This document shows, piece after piece, positions 49,800 through 59,969 of a DNA stretch of 64,000 nt. The number at the start of each line of letters is the position of its first letter. Within the stretch, counting starts at the first letter, position 1. The DNA comes from UBA10649 sp037130755 (lineage in GTDB: Bacteria > Actinomycetota > Actinomycetes > S36-B12), in NCBI GenBank assembly GCA_037130755.1, contig JBAXSI010000007.1:18020-82019 (forward strand), given 5' to 3'. Under the pieces are notes generated by a model. The model was not told the origin of the DNA and made no database searches. It was given only the letters and a program-made list of their open reading frames with translations. Position numbers and translations under genes: made by a program.

Positions 49800-50549
49800 C
49801 TACCCGCCCAGCCACGTCCCGAGGCGGAGCACCGCCGTCGCCGCTCGGCGCGCCTCGCCAGCGGATACGTGATGGTCCAATTCGACCGTGATGGCGATGG
49901 TCTTGAGCACCCCATCGATCCACTGGGTCATGGTCCCGTGGCAGGGGCCGGCACAGGTGACGATCGCCGCCCTTTCCCCCATCCACGCGGCCAGCCGACG
50001 GCCCGCTTCCCGGCTGCGCTCGTGGGTGATGTCGACCAGGTCGAAGGCCTGGTGGTACGACAGGACGGCGGCCGGCTTCACACGGGTCAGGAACCGGATG
50101 ACACCGCGGGTCTCCGGCTCGCTGGCCGCCCGAGGGCCGGGCCAGTAGACGCCGCGGGCGCGGACCGCCTGCCAGCCCGCCGGGTAGTTGCGGTTCAGGT
50201 CCACGCCATGGGCGTTGGCCCGAGTGTGCCGCCGGTCCCCGTCGGGGTTGATGGTGCTGATCAGCCACATCCCCACGCCGCCGGGCACCGGCCGACTGGC
50301 CAGCTCCTTCACGACCTCCTTGCCACCTGGCTCACTTCCGTGCATCTGTCCGATGACAACGAGCTGGACCGGTGCATCGAGCGCCCCGTAGTGCCGGGCG
50401 ACGATCTCGGTCCCGTCGACGGAATGGGCGATGACCCGTCGATCGTTCGCGGGCCGGCCCGCGGATTCGGGGACGGCCATCGCCGGCGCCGCCAGCCCGA
50501 AGCCCACCAGCACGGCTGTGGCGGCCACCACCGCGCGGCGCGGTATCAC
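49800..50549 (-). CDS. Secreted M14-family zinc carboxypeptidase-like protein
   Basis: 249 residues. Signal peptide VAATAVLVGFGLAAPAMA. Zinc ligands: H70 and E73 in MHGSEPG, His in LSYHQAFD; HGVDLNRNYP carries the substrate Arg, and a late Glu in AITVELDHH is the catalytic base. The short length and motif order resemble murein-peptide amidase (MpaA)-type M14 proteins, which cut D-glutamyl-diaminopimelate bonds; peptidoglycan turnover is plausible. It sits unexpectedly between xerD and parA, overlapping xerD by four bases. Confidence 0.83.
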   Translation of the reverse strand: MIPRRAVVAATAVLVGFGLAAPAMAVPESAGRPANDRRVIAHSVDGTEIVARHYGALDAPVQLVVIGQMHGSEPGGKEVVKELASRPVPGGVGMWLISTINPDGDRRHTRANAHGVDLNRNYPAGWQAVRARGVYWPGPRAASEPETRGVIRFLTRVKPAAVLSYHQAFDLVDITHERSREAGRRLAAWMGERAAIVTCAGPCHGTMTQWIDGVLKTIAITVELDHHVSAGEARRAATAVLRLGTWLGG

Positions 50550-51466
50550 TGCGCCCTCGGATGGCTGGTTCGGTAGACCGTCTGCAGCGTGTCGATGGTG
50601 ACCATCGTGTAGATCTGCGTTGTCGTGACGGACGAGTGGCCGAGCAGTTCCTGCACGACGCGGACGTCGGCCCCGCCCTCGAGCAGGTGGGTCGCGAAGC
50701 TGTGCCGAAGGCTGTGGGGGCTGACGGTCGCCGTGACTCCCGCCCGCGCAGCGGCCTGCTGCACCACCGCGTATGCGCTCTGCCGGGACAGCGGGCGCCC
50801 GAGGGTATTGAGAAACAGCCGAGCCGTCCCCTTGCCCTTGACGACCAGAGCGGCGCGCCCGCGCACCAGGTATGCCTCGATCGCGTTCGCCGCGAACTCG
50901 CCGAGGGGCAGCAGTCGCTGCTTGTTGCCCTTGCCTGTGACCACCACCGTCAGCGTCTCGAGGTCAACGTCGTCGACGTCGAGGTCGATGGCCTCCGACA
51001 CGCGCGCACCGGTGCCGTAGAGGAACTCGACCAGCGCACGATCGCGCAGTCCCGGGGGGGTCTCGTCGTCCCCCGCGTGGTCGATGATCGCCTTGACTTC
51101 TGCATAAGGCAGCGCCTTCGGCAGTCGGCGCGGGATGGCGATCGGGCGCACGTGCTTCGACGGGTCCGCACGCGCCATCCCCTCCTTGCTTGCGAACCTG
51201 TGCATCGATCGCACCGACACGACCGCACGCGATGCGCTGGACGCTGCCAGCGGCGGGTGGTCGGGCGAGCCCTGCCGCAACGATGCGGCGAAGTCGGCGA
51301 TGTCGTTCTCCGTCACCGCGTCGATGCCGACGAGTCCGCGACCGGCGCACCAGGCGACGTAGCGGTCGAGGTCACGTCGATAGGACGCCACCGTGTTGGC
51401 CGACAGACCTCGCTCGATGGTGACGTGATCGAGGTAGCCGGCAACGCAGTCGGTCAGAGTTGTCAG
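50546..51466 (-). CDS. xerD: Tyrosine recombinase XerD
   Basis: 306 residues. Acts at dif with XerC to resolve chromosome dimers. The catalytic set is complete: R155 (GARVSE), K179 (VTGKGNKQR), H251 and R254 (SPHSLRHSFATH), H277 (ELLGHSSV) and nucleophile Y286 (TTTQIYT). The N-terminal SAM-like domain (YLDHVTIERGLSANTVASYRRD) is present. No ATG, GTG or TTG lies near the expected start; CTG 51466, overlapping the ald stop and preceded by AGAGG seven bases upstream, fits best. The chromosomal neighbourhood argues against a mobile-element integrase. Confidence 0.92.
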   Translation of the reverse strand: MTTLTDCVAGYLDHVTIERGLSANTVASYRRDLDRYVAWCAGRGLVGIDAVTENDIADFAASLRQGSPDHPPLAASSASRAVVSVRSMHRFASKEGMARADPSKHVRPIAIPRRLPKALPYAEVKAIIDHAGDDETPPGLRDRALVEFLYGTGARVSEAIDLDVDDVDLETLTVVVTGKGNKQRLLPLGEFAANAIEAYLVRGRAALVVKGKGTARLFLNTLGRPLSRQSAYAVVQQAAARAGVTATVSPHSLRHSFATHLLEGGADVRVVQELLGHSSVTTTQIYTMVTIDTLQTVYRTSHPRAQ

Positions 51467-52578
51467 ACGAGGACCTCTTCGAGGGTGACCTTGTTCATGC
51501 CGAACGCATCTGCCACGGCACCGTAGGTGACCTGCCCGTCGTGGACGTTCAGGCCCAGCGCTAGTGCGTGATCGTCCTTGAGCGCCTTCTTCCAGCCCTT
51601 GTTGGCCAGTGCGACGGCGTACGGCAGCGTCACGTTCGTCAGCGCGTAAGTCGACGTGTTCGGCACGGCGCCGGGCATGTTCGCGACGCAGTAGAACAGT
51701 GAGTTGTGGACCGGGTACGTGGGATCGGCGTGCGTGGTGGCATGTGAGTCCTCGAAGCAGCCGCCCTGGTCGATAGCGATGTCGACGAGCACCGAGCCCG
51801 GCTTCATCCGCGAGACCAGTTCGTTGGTGACCAGCTTCGGCGCCTTCGCGCCAGGCACCAGAACGGCACCGATGACCATGTCGGCATCGACGCATGCACG
51901 GTCGATCTCGTAGGCATTCGACGCGATGGTCTGCATGTGGCCCTGGTAGATGGCGTCCATCTGACGCAGTCGGCCGATGTTGTTGTCGAGCAGGAGCACC
52001 TCGGCCTGCATGCCGAGCGCGATAGCGGCGGCGTTCTGGCCGGCGACGCCGGCACCGATGACGACGACCTTCGCGGCGTACACGCCCGAGACGCCGCCCA
52101 TCAGGACGCCACGGCCGCCGTGGGCTCGCATCAGCGCGTTGGCGCCGACCTGCGGAGCCAGTCGTCCGGCCACCTCCGACATGGGGGCGAGCAGCGGCAG
52201 CGAGTGATCGGGAAGCTCGACGGTCTCGTAGGCGATGGCCGTGACCTTGCGCTTCACCAGTTCCTCAGTGAGCGGCTTGTCGGCGGCGAGGTGCAGGTAG
52301 GTGAACAGGACCTGGCCTTCGCGCATGCGGTCGTACTCCGCGGCGATGGGCTCCTTGACCTTGCAGATCATGTCCGCCGAGCCCCACACGTCGTCGGCGG
52401 TCGGCAGGATCGTCGCGCCGGCCTTGACGTAGTCCTCGTTGGGGATGGACGAGCCAACGCCCGCGTCGTGCTCGATGACCACTTCGTGGCCGTTGCGCAC
52501 CAGTTCGAACACCCCGGCCGGAGTGATGGCCACCCGGTACTCGTGGTTCTTGATCTCGCGCGGGATTCCGACCTTCAC
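51463..52578 (-). CDS. ald: Alanine dehydrogenase
   Basis: 371 residues. NAD-dependent interconversion of L-alanine and pyruvate plus ammonia. N-terminal MKVGIPREIKNHEYRVAITP, substrate residues in KVKEPIAAEYDRMREG and FTYLHLAADK, Rossmann motif VVVIGAGVAGQNAA, and LVDIAIDQGGCFEDSHATTH. Length matches the family. Its stop overlaps the CTG start proposed for xerD. The 114-base gap upstream is where a promoter could lie. Confidence 0.95.
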   Translation of the reverse strand: MKVGIPREIKNHEYRVAITPAGVFELVRNGHEVVIEHDAGVGSSIPNEDYVKAGATILPTADDVWGSADMICKVKEPIAAEYDRMREGQVLFTYLHLAADKPLTEELVKRKVTAIAYETVELPDHSLPLLAPMSEVAGRLAPQVGANALMRAHGGRGVLMGGVSGVYAAKVVVIGAGVAGQNAAAIALGMQAEVLLLDNNIGRLRQMDAIYQGHMQTIASNAYEIDRACVDADMVIGAVLVPGAKAPKLVTNELVSRMKPGSVLVDIAIDQGGCFEDSHATTHADPTYPVHNSLFYCVANMPGAVPNTSTYALTNVTLPYAVALANKGWKKALKDDHALALGLNVHDGQVTYGAVADAFGMNKVTLEEVLV

Positions 52579-52692
52579 GTTCGCCTCGCAGACTCATGCC
52601 GCCCCGAATGGGACGTCGGTGGGCCTAGCGTAGGGCGGACATCTAGGACGGTGGGGTCATTGCGGATTCCGAATCGGAGCATCCGGCCCCGG

Positions 52693-53378
52693 TCAGGCTC
52701 CGGTTTGGCGTCGCTCGAACACCCGGTCATGCCGCAGGAGGTCCACCCTCGCCGGCCAGGCCGCGTCGGCGGGCCGCAACGACGACCAGCCTTCCGCGCG
52801 AGCCGCCACGGCCGCGAGGATCCCCGCCACGGCCGAGGGGCTGCCGATCTGGCCGCCGAGAACCAGGTCCCGGGCCGCCAGCAGCGGGACCCAGGTCCGC
52901 GGCAGGTGCGCCTCCTCAGCCTCGCCGGTGTGCTCGCGACCGTCAGGCAGGGTGCTCAGTCCGCGGGCCAGGTAGATCCGGATGGCCTCCGAGGAACCGC
53001 CCGGGCTCAGGTACATGTCGAGCAGCACGTGCCATTGCGTCGCCTCGTAGCCCGCCTCCTCGGCCAGCTCGCGCGCGGCGGTGCGCCACGGCTGCTCCCC
53101 CGGCTCGTCGAGCAGGCCGGCAGGCGGCTCGAACAGGAATCTGCCGACCGGATGCCGGTACTGGCGGATCAGCAGAACGCGGTCGGCATCGTCGAGCGCG
53201 ATGACGGCGACGGCACCAGGGTGGAGTTGCACGTCCCTCGTCGCCGAAGACGCGCCGAAGTCGACGCGGTCGCTGACGATCGACCACACATGGCCCGTGA
53301 ATCGTTCGGTCCGCTCGGTCACCGGCAGCGGTTCACCACCGTCGATGATCGGCCCGGCCCACTCCTCGGAGTCGGCGG

Positions 53379-53382
<4 letters not shown>
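52693..53382 (-). CDS. Nudix hydrolase, ADP-ribose pyrophosphatase-like
   Basis: 229 residues. The Nudix box is GLLDEPGEQPWRTAARELAEEAGY split as G(x5)E(x7)REL(x)EE(x)G at about 96-119. N-terminal LPVTERTERFTGHVWSIVSDRVDF matches ADP-ribose pyrophosphatase (NudF-type) proteins. It occupies the same place beside pyrG as in other actinobacteria. ATGA overlap with the pyrG stop couples them. Exact substrate is inferred from the family. Confidence 0.88.
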
Positions 53383-55037
<1,655 letters not shown>

Positions 55038-55051
55038 GGACCACCAGACTA

Positions 55052-55582
55052 TCAGTGCCTCGCCGCACTCGGGTCAACGGACGCGCGGGCGAGGACCGGA
55101 ACGGCCGGGGAAGGCTGGGCCATGACGGTCCCGATCTGCCGGGCGTCGGCCGCGATCTCCTGGAACCGGCCGAGGTAGGCGTCTACCAGTGCCAGCACGG
55201 CCGCGCGGTCGTGGACCTGGTCGCTCTGCCAGGGCAGAACCCGTGTGCTGGCAACGTCTTCTCGCACTGCGCGGAGCCCAACGACCACCTGCGCGGCACT
55301 GCCCTGCACCACCTTCCGCAGGCCCGAGCGGACCGACTCGGACACCTCGGAGGACCAGATCATCGGCGATGCGTAGCTGAGCGTCGACAGCACCTTGGCC
55401 TGGCCGGCCCGGGCATCCTGCTGCACCTCGGTGGCCGCAGTGGCCAACGTCTCATCCGCCCGGTGGCGAACCGACTCGCTCCACCAGGCCACGAGCGCGA
55501 CAACGGCAACCAGAACGATGACGGCGGGCAGGACAAAGCGGAACCGGCGGGACGGCTCGTCGCCGAGGTACTCCAGGCTCAC
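55052..55582 (-). CDS. Membrane protein of unknown function
   Basis: 176 residues: a short cytosolic N-terminus (YLGDEPSRRFR), one transmembrane helix (FVLPAVIVLVAVVALVAWW) and an extracytoplasmic helical domain with heptad-like Ala/Leu periodicity and no cysteine. Family unknown. In M. tuberculosis this interval between recN and pyrG holds Rv1697 and mctB, neither obviously similar. ATG region overlaps recN by four bases, so it is expressed with recN. Confidence 0.75.
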   Translation of the reverse strand: MSLEYLGDEPSRRFRFVLPAVIVLVAVVALVAWWSESVRHRADETLATAATEVQQDARAGQAKVLSTLSYASPMIWSSEVSESVRSGLRKVVQGSAAQVVVGLRAVREDVASTRVLPWQSDQVHDRAAVLALVDAYLGRFQEIAADARQIGTVMAQPSPAVPVLARASVDPSAARH

Positions 55583-57297
55583 GCCCGCTCCCGGCTGGCC
55601 AGTTCGAGCAACTCGGAGGCGTGCTCGGCGCCCGACGCGGAGCCCTCGAGTCCGGACAGCATGCGGACCAATTCCTGCACCCGGGCGTCGCCTTCGACGA
55701 CGCTGACGCTCGCCGACGTCACCTGCCCGTCGCTGCCCTTCGCGACCACGACCTGCCGGTCAGCGAAGGCGGCCACCTGCGGGAGGTGCGTCACCACGAT
55801 GACCTGCGCCGAGCGCGCCAGCCGGGCGAGCCGGCGGCCGACCTCGACGGCGACCTTGCCGCCGATTCCGGCATCGACCTCGTCGAAGACGAACGTGGGC
55901 ACACTCTCGGCTCCTGCCAGGACGACCTCGATGGCCAGCATGATCCGGGACAGCTCTCCCCCGGAGGCGCCCTTGCCGAGGGGTCTGAAGTCTCCGCCGG
56001 CGTGCGGACGCAGCAGCATTACGACGTCGTCGGCACCCTCGGTGGTGTAGTTCTCAGGGCCCGAGACGGTCGCGACGTCGATCCGCAGTTCCGAGTCAGG
56101 CATCGCCAGCGCGCGAAGCTCCTCCGACACGGCCGCGGAGAGTTTCTTGGCGGCCGCCCGGCGCCCCTTCGTCAGTTGCGCGGCGAGGTCCTCGGCGAGG
56201 CCGCCACAGGCGCTGACTGCGGCAGTGAGCTGCTCCAGCCGCAGGTCCGTCGTGTCGGCCTCGGAGACGGTCCGCTCGGCGCGTTCCAGCCATGCCAGGA
56301 CGTCGGCCAGCTCAGGGCCGTACTTGCGCTTCAGGGTGGCCAGTGCTTGGCGTCGATCCTCGATGTGGGCGAGCAATTGCGGATCGGCCTCGATGCCGCG
56401 CACGTACCCGGACAGCTCACTGGCCGCCTCGTCGACGGAGCCGATGAGCTCGTCGAGTCGCGCGACATATCCGGCGATGCTCGGGTCCAGTGCCACCGCT
56501 CGCTCCATCAGGCGGCGTGCCTGTCCGAGCAGGTCCACCGCGCTGGACTGCTCGGGTACGGCGTCACCCCCGACCAGGAGTTCGTGGGCCGCGGTCACCT
56601 CGGCGACGAGATCCGTCGCATTGGCGAGCACGACCGCCTTGGCCTTGAGGTGCTCGTCCTCGAGGGGCTCGGGCTGGACGGCGGCGATCTCCTCGATCCC
56701 CAAGCGCATCAGTGAAGCCTCGCGCTCGCGCTCCTGTCGGTGCGCCAAGAGGTCGTCCCGCTCGCGCTGAGCGGCACGCCATTGCTGGAAGGCCTCGCCG
56801 AACCGGGCCAGCCGACCCATGTGCGTCTCACCCGCGAAACGGTCCAGTAGGTCGCGCTGCCGACGGGCATCGCGCAGCAGCAGTTGATCGGACTGGCCGT
56901 GCACGGCGATCAGCCGGTCGGTGATCTCCGTGAGCGTCCCAGACGGCACGATGCGGCCGCCGGCGAAGGCCCTGCTGCGTCCCTCCGCCGCCACACTGCG
57001 GCCGAGGATCAAGGCGACGCCCTCGTCGTCGGTCTCCGTGCGGGCGCCGAGCTCGTCGAGGAGGTCCAGCAGTGGCGAGTCGACGGGGATCCGCCACTCC
57101 CCATCCACGTCAGCGCGTTCGGCTCCGGTGCGCACGACGCCGGGGTCGCCCTTGGCGCCCATCAGCAGGCCGAGGCCGGTCAGCAGCATCGTCTTGCCGG
57201 CGCCGGTCTCCCCCGTCAGTACCGTCAGGCCGGGAGCGAACGGCACAACCGCGTCCTCGATCACGCCGAGTCCGTGGATGCGCAGTTCATGGATCAT
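55579..57297 (-). CDS. recN: DNA repair protein RecN
   Basis: 572 residues, SMC-like. Walker A TVLTGETGAGKTMLL near the N-terminus, a long coiled-coil centre, and at the C-terminus the signature KGASGGELSRIMLA and Walker B VPTFVFDEVDAGIGG. Acts in double-strand break repair. ATG 57297 (MIHELRIHGLG) overlaps the nadK stop by four bases. The track of an upstream extension to 57675 lies inside nadK and is rejected. Confidence 0.94.
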   Translation of the reverse strand: MIHELRIHGLGVIEDAVVPFAPGLTVLTGETGAGKTMLLTGLGLLMGAKGDPGVVRTGAERADVDGEWRIPVDSPLLDLLDELGARTETDDEGVALILGRSVAAEGRSRAFAGGRIVPSGTLTEITDRLIAVHGQSDQLLLRDARRQRDLLDRFAGETHMGRLARFGEAFQQWRAAQRERDDLLAHRQEREREASLMRLGIEEIAAVQPEPLEDEHLKAKAVVLANATDLVAEVTAAHELLVGGDAVPEQSSAVDLLGQARRLMERAVALDPSIAGYVARLDELIGSVDEAASELSGYVRGIEADPQLLAHIEDRRQALATLKRKYGPELADVLAWLERAERTVSEADTTDLRLEQLTAAVSACGGLAEDLAAQLTKGRRAAAKKLSAAVSEELRALAMPDSELRIDVATVSGPENYTTEGADDVVMLLRPHAGGDFRPLGKGASGGELSRIMLAIEVVLAGAESVPTFVFDEVDAGIGGKVAVEVGRRLARLARSAQVIVVTHLPQVAAFADRQVVVAKGSDGQVTSASVSVVEGDARVQELVRMLSGLEGSASGAEHASELLELASRERA

Positions 57298-58220
57298 GCG
57301 TCCTCCGAACGCCGCCCGCGCCACCCCGCCACAGGCAGGTCGAACTTGGCGACCAGGCGATCGGTGAACGGCGCCGTCGACAGCCGCGCGAAGCGCACCG
57401 GCTTGGGGTGCTGCCGCACCTCGATGCGGCCTCCGCCGACCACCTCGATGATCCGGCGTCCATCGGCGGCGAGCGCCGCCTCGCCCCACTCGCTCAACTC
57501 GAGCGCGACCACGCTGGTCGGCGACACGACCAACGGGCGCGCGAACAGCGCATGAGCGGACAACGGGACCACGAGCATCGCGGAGACCTCGGGCCACACC
57601 ACCGGACCCCCGGCGGAGAAGGCGTACGCAGTGCTGCCGGTGGGCGTTGCGACCACGACCCCGTCGCAGCCCCATCGCGACAGCGGTCGGCCGTCGACCT
57701 CGACCACGACATCGATCATTCGTTCGTGCCCGCGCTTCTCCAGCGCGAGTTCGTTCAACGCCCAGGTCTGGTGGACGAGGTCACCGCCTGCCAGCAGACG
57801 GATGTCGAGAGTCATCCGCTCCTCGACATGCCAGCGACGGTTGACAATGGCATCGACGACGGCATGCAGGTCCTCCGGCTCCGCCTCGGCCAGGAACCCC
57901 ACGTGCCCGAGGTTCACTCCGAACAGGGGCGCGCCGCTTGCTCGGGCGCGCTCGGCGGCACGCAGGACGGTGCCGTCGCCACCGAGCACCACCACCACAT
58001 CAGCGCCGTCGGCGGCGTGCTCATCCGAGGCCACGATCCGCAGCGAGCCGGGCAGGCCAGGGGCCCCTTGCTCGGCGAGGCCCTCGTGATCCTCGTCGGT
58101 GATGGCCACTTCCACTCCGGCGCCCTCCAAGGCGCCGACCACCGAGTTGATGACCTCGCGCGCCTCGGCCCGGCGCGGGTTCACGACCAGGAGGACGCGC
58201 CTGGTGGCCTCGTCGGTCAT
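57294..58220 (-). CDS. nadK: NAD kinase
   Basis: 308 residues. Phosphorylates NAD to NADP. GGDGT motif in VVVVLGGDGTVLRAAE, the second motif GVNLGHVGFLAE, and VVATPTGSTAYAFSAGGPVV. ATG 58220 overlaps the tlyA stop by four bases. Typical length for actinobacteria. Part of the tlyA-nadK-recN trio. Confidence 0.95.
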   Translation of the reverse strand: MTDEATRRVLLVVNPRRAEAREVINSVVGALEGAGVEVAITDEDHEGLAEQGAPGLPGSLRIVASDEHAADGADVVVVLGGDGTVLRAAERARASGAPLFGVNLGHVGFLAEAEPEDLHAVVDAIVNRRWHVEERMTLDIRLLAGGDLVHQTWALNELALEKRGHERMIDVVVEVDGRPLSRWGCDGVVVATPTGSTAYAFSAGGPVVWPEVSAMLVVPLSAHALFARPLVVSPTSVVALELSEWGEAALAADGRRIIEVVGGGRIEVRQHPKPVRFARLSTAPFTDRLVAKFDLPVAGWRGRRSEDA

Positions 58221-59038
58221 GGCGGTCCCTCCTCGACAGCGCGCTCGATCGCAGCGCGCACGGCCTCCAGCGGAAGGGCCGCATGGCCCATCCTGCCCCC
58301 ACTGCGCGACAGCCACAGGAAGTACTCCACGTTCCCACGCGGACCGGGCAGCGGGCTCGCCGCCACCCCAAGCACGGACAGCCCCAGCGCGAGCGCGGCA
58401 TCGGCGACGCCGGCCACGGCGGACACCCGCAGGGCGGGGTCGGTCACGACTCCGTCGCCCACCGCCTCGCGGCCGACCTCGAACTGCGGCTTGACCATGA
58501 GGAGGAAGTCGGCGTCGGTCTCCGCGACGCTTGCCAGAGCCGGCAGCACCAGTTCGAGAGGGATGAATGACAGGTCGGCTACGACCAGCGCGGGCCGGAA
58601 CGGCACCTGCTCGACCGTCAGGGACCGAACGTTGGTGCGCTCGATCACGGCGACCCGGGGGTCGGTGCGCACAGACCAGGCGAGTTGCCCGTAGCCGACG
58701 TCGACGGCCGCCACGCGTGCCGCTCCCCGCTCGAGCAGGACCTGCGTGAATCCCCCTGTCGACGCGCCGGCGTCCAGGCAGTCCCGACCCGCCACCTCTA
58801 CGGCGTCAAAGGCGGCAAGCGCACCGATCAACTTGTGGGCTCCACGCGATACGTAGTGATCGCTCGGGTCGTCCTCCGACACGACGATGGCGTCGGACTC
58901 CTGGACCTGGGTCGCGGGCTTGGTGGCAGTGGCCCCCTTGACCTTGACACGGCCGGCTGCGATCAGCTCCTGCGCCGTCTCACGGGATCGCGCAAGGCTG
59001 CGCCGAACCAGCTCGGCGTCGAGCCGCCGTCGGGCCAC
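58217..59038 (-). CDS. tlyA: rRNA cytidine 2'-O-methyltransferase TlyA
   Basis: 273 residues. N-terminal S4-like RNA-binding domain (RLDAELVRRSLARSRETAQELI) and a Rossmann-like methyltransferase with LDAGASTGGFTQVLLERGA, AVDVGYGQLAW, and KPQFEVG. In mycobacteria TlyA methylates 16S and 23S rRNA and affects capreomycin sensitivity. Ancestrally annotated as a haemolysin. ATG 59038. Confidence 0.93.
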   Translation of the reverse strand: MARRRLDAELVRRSLARSRETAQELIAAGRVKVKGATATKPATQVQESDAIVVSEDDPSDHYVSRGAHKLIGALAAFDAVEVAGRDCLDAGASTGGFTQVLLERGAARVAAVDVGYGQLAWSVRTDPRVAVIERTNVRSLTVEQVPFRPALVVADLSFIPLELVLPALASVAETDADFLLMVKPQFEVGREAVGDGVVTDPALRVSAVAGVADAALALGLSVLGVAASPLPGPRGNVEYFLWLSRSGGRMGHAALPLEAVRAAIERAVEEGPP

Positions 59039-59057
59039 GGTCCTCCGTTCGGCGAGG

Positions 59058-59393
59058 TCAGGTGCCGGGCGCGTCGACGTCCGTCAAGGTCGCGCGAAGG
59101 CGCTGGTGGATCTCGTCGAACACCGCCGCATGCTGGTGCACGTCATCAAAATCGAGGGAGTTGAGAAGCTCGAGGGCGGAGTCCACGCGCGGCTCGCCCG
59201 TGGGCTCCCACACGGAGAGCACGAGGGAGTTGTCGACCTCGTCGAGGAGCATGACGCCCTCGGGGTCGTCGGTATCGGGATCATCGGAATCGAGCTCGTC
59301 GTCGTCGATGGCGTCGTCGTCGAGGGCGACGTCGGCCACGGCGTCGTCAACCACGGCGTCCGCGTCGAACCGCTCAGCGTCGTCCACGGTCAC
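59058..59393 (-). CDS. Acidic protein of unknown function
   Basis: 111 residues, strongly acidic in the first half (VVDDAVADVALDDDAIDDDE, then LDSDDPDTDD), followed by a short helical domain (SALELLNSLDFDDVHQHAAVFDEIHQRLRATL). Actinobacteria often carry a small protein of this kind just upstream of tlyA, but no function is known. It overlaps the next upstream gene by four bases (ATGA). Confidence 0.75.
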   Translation of the reverse strand: MTVDDAERFDADAVVDDAVADVALDDDAIDDDELDSDDPDTDDPEGVMLLDEVDNSLVLSVWEPTGEPRVDSALELLNSLDFDDVHQHAAVFDEIHQRLRATLTDVDAPGT

Positions 59394-59917
59394 GATGATG
59401 CTCCTGCGTCAGGGTCGACCACGATCTTCTTCTTCTTTTTCTTCACGGGCACGTCGGCCCCGCCTTGCACGGCCGGCGATCCGGACGCCAAGTCCTCGAT
59501 GCTCGGCTCGACCACGGGAGCAGTTTCCTGCTCCACGACGGGAGCAGCGGCCGGCGTCGGAGCCGACATGCTTGACACGGTCGCCGACAGGTCGGCGATC
59601 TGCCGCTCCACGCGCTCCACATGCCGCCGGAGGGCAGCGAGTTCGTCCTCGCGGACGAAGCCCATGCGGCCGACGGCCTTGTCGACCTCGGTTCGGATCA
59701 TCCCGACGAGGAGTTCGCGGTTGTCGCGGCTCGTCGTGACGAGGTTGTCGGCGAGCTCCTGCACCTGCCCGACCATCTGGGGCGCCGGGACCGCCTTGCT
59801 GGACAAGGTCATCCCCTGGGAGAGCAACGCCGTGACGACATCCCGCGCCTTGGCGGTCGTGGCCACGGTCAGGCCGCTTGCCATCTGCGCGAAGGCGCGC
59901 AGGTCGTCCGGACCCAT
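59390..59917 (-). CDS. Coiled-coil protein, phasin-like
   Basis: 175 residues. A helical region rich in Ala and Leu (LRAFAQMASGLTVATTAKARDVV onward) and a heptad coiled coil (DELAALRRHVERVERQIADLSATV) precede an Ala/Pro/Glu linker and a basic end (KKKKKKIVVD). The helical half resembles poly(3-hydroxyalkanoate) granule-associated or other phasin-like proteins; the basic tail could bind DNA or RNA. ATG 59917 follows GGAGGAGGAGAC. Family call is tentative. Confidence 0.7.
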   Translation of the reverse strand: MGPDDLRAFAQMASGLTVATTAKARDVVTALLSQGMTLSSKAVPAPQMVGQVQELADNLVTTSRDNRELLVGMIRTEVDKAVGRMGFVREDELAALRRHVERVERQIADLSATVSSMSAPTPAAAPVVEQETAPVVEPSIEDLASGSPAVQGGADVPVKKKKKKIVVDPDAGASS

Positions 59918-59969
59918 GTCTCCTCCTCCTGCTTGCCTCGATCGGTGCCCACCGTACTCGCTCGTGAGG

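Noticed and set aside
50546..51466. Tyrosine recombinase as a mobile-element integrase.
   Set aside because: It sits in the conserved xerD locus and no attachment repeats, tRNA disruption or phage genes are near.
57298..57675. Longer recN start.
   Set aside because: It lies inside nadK; ATG 57297 gives the exact family N-terminus.
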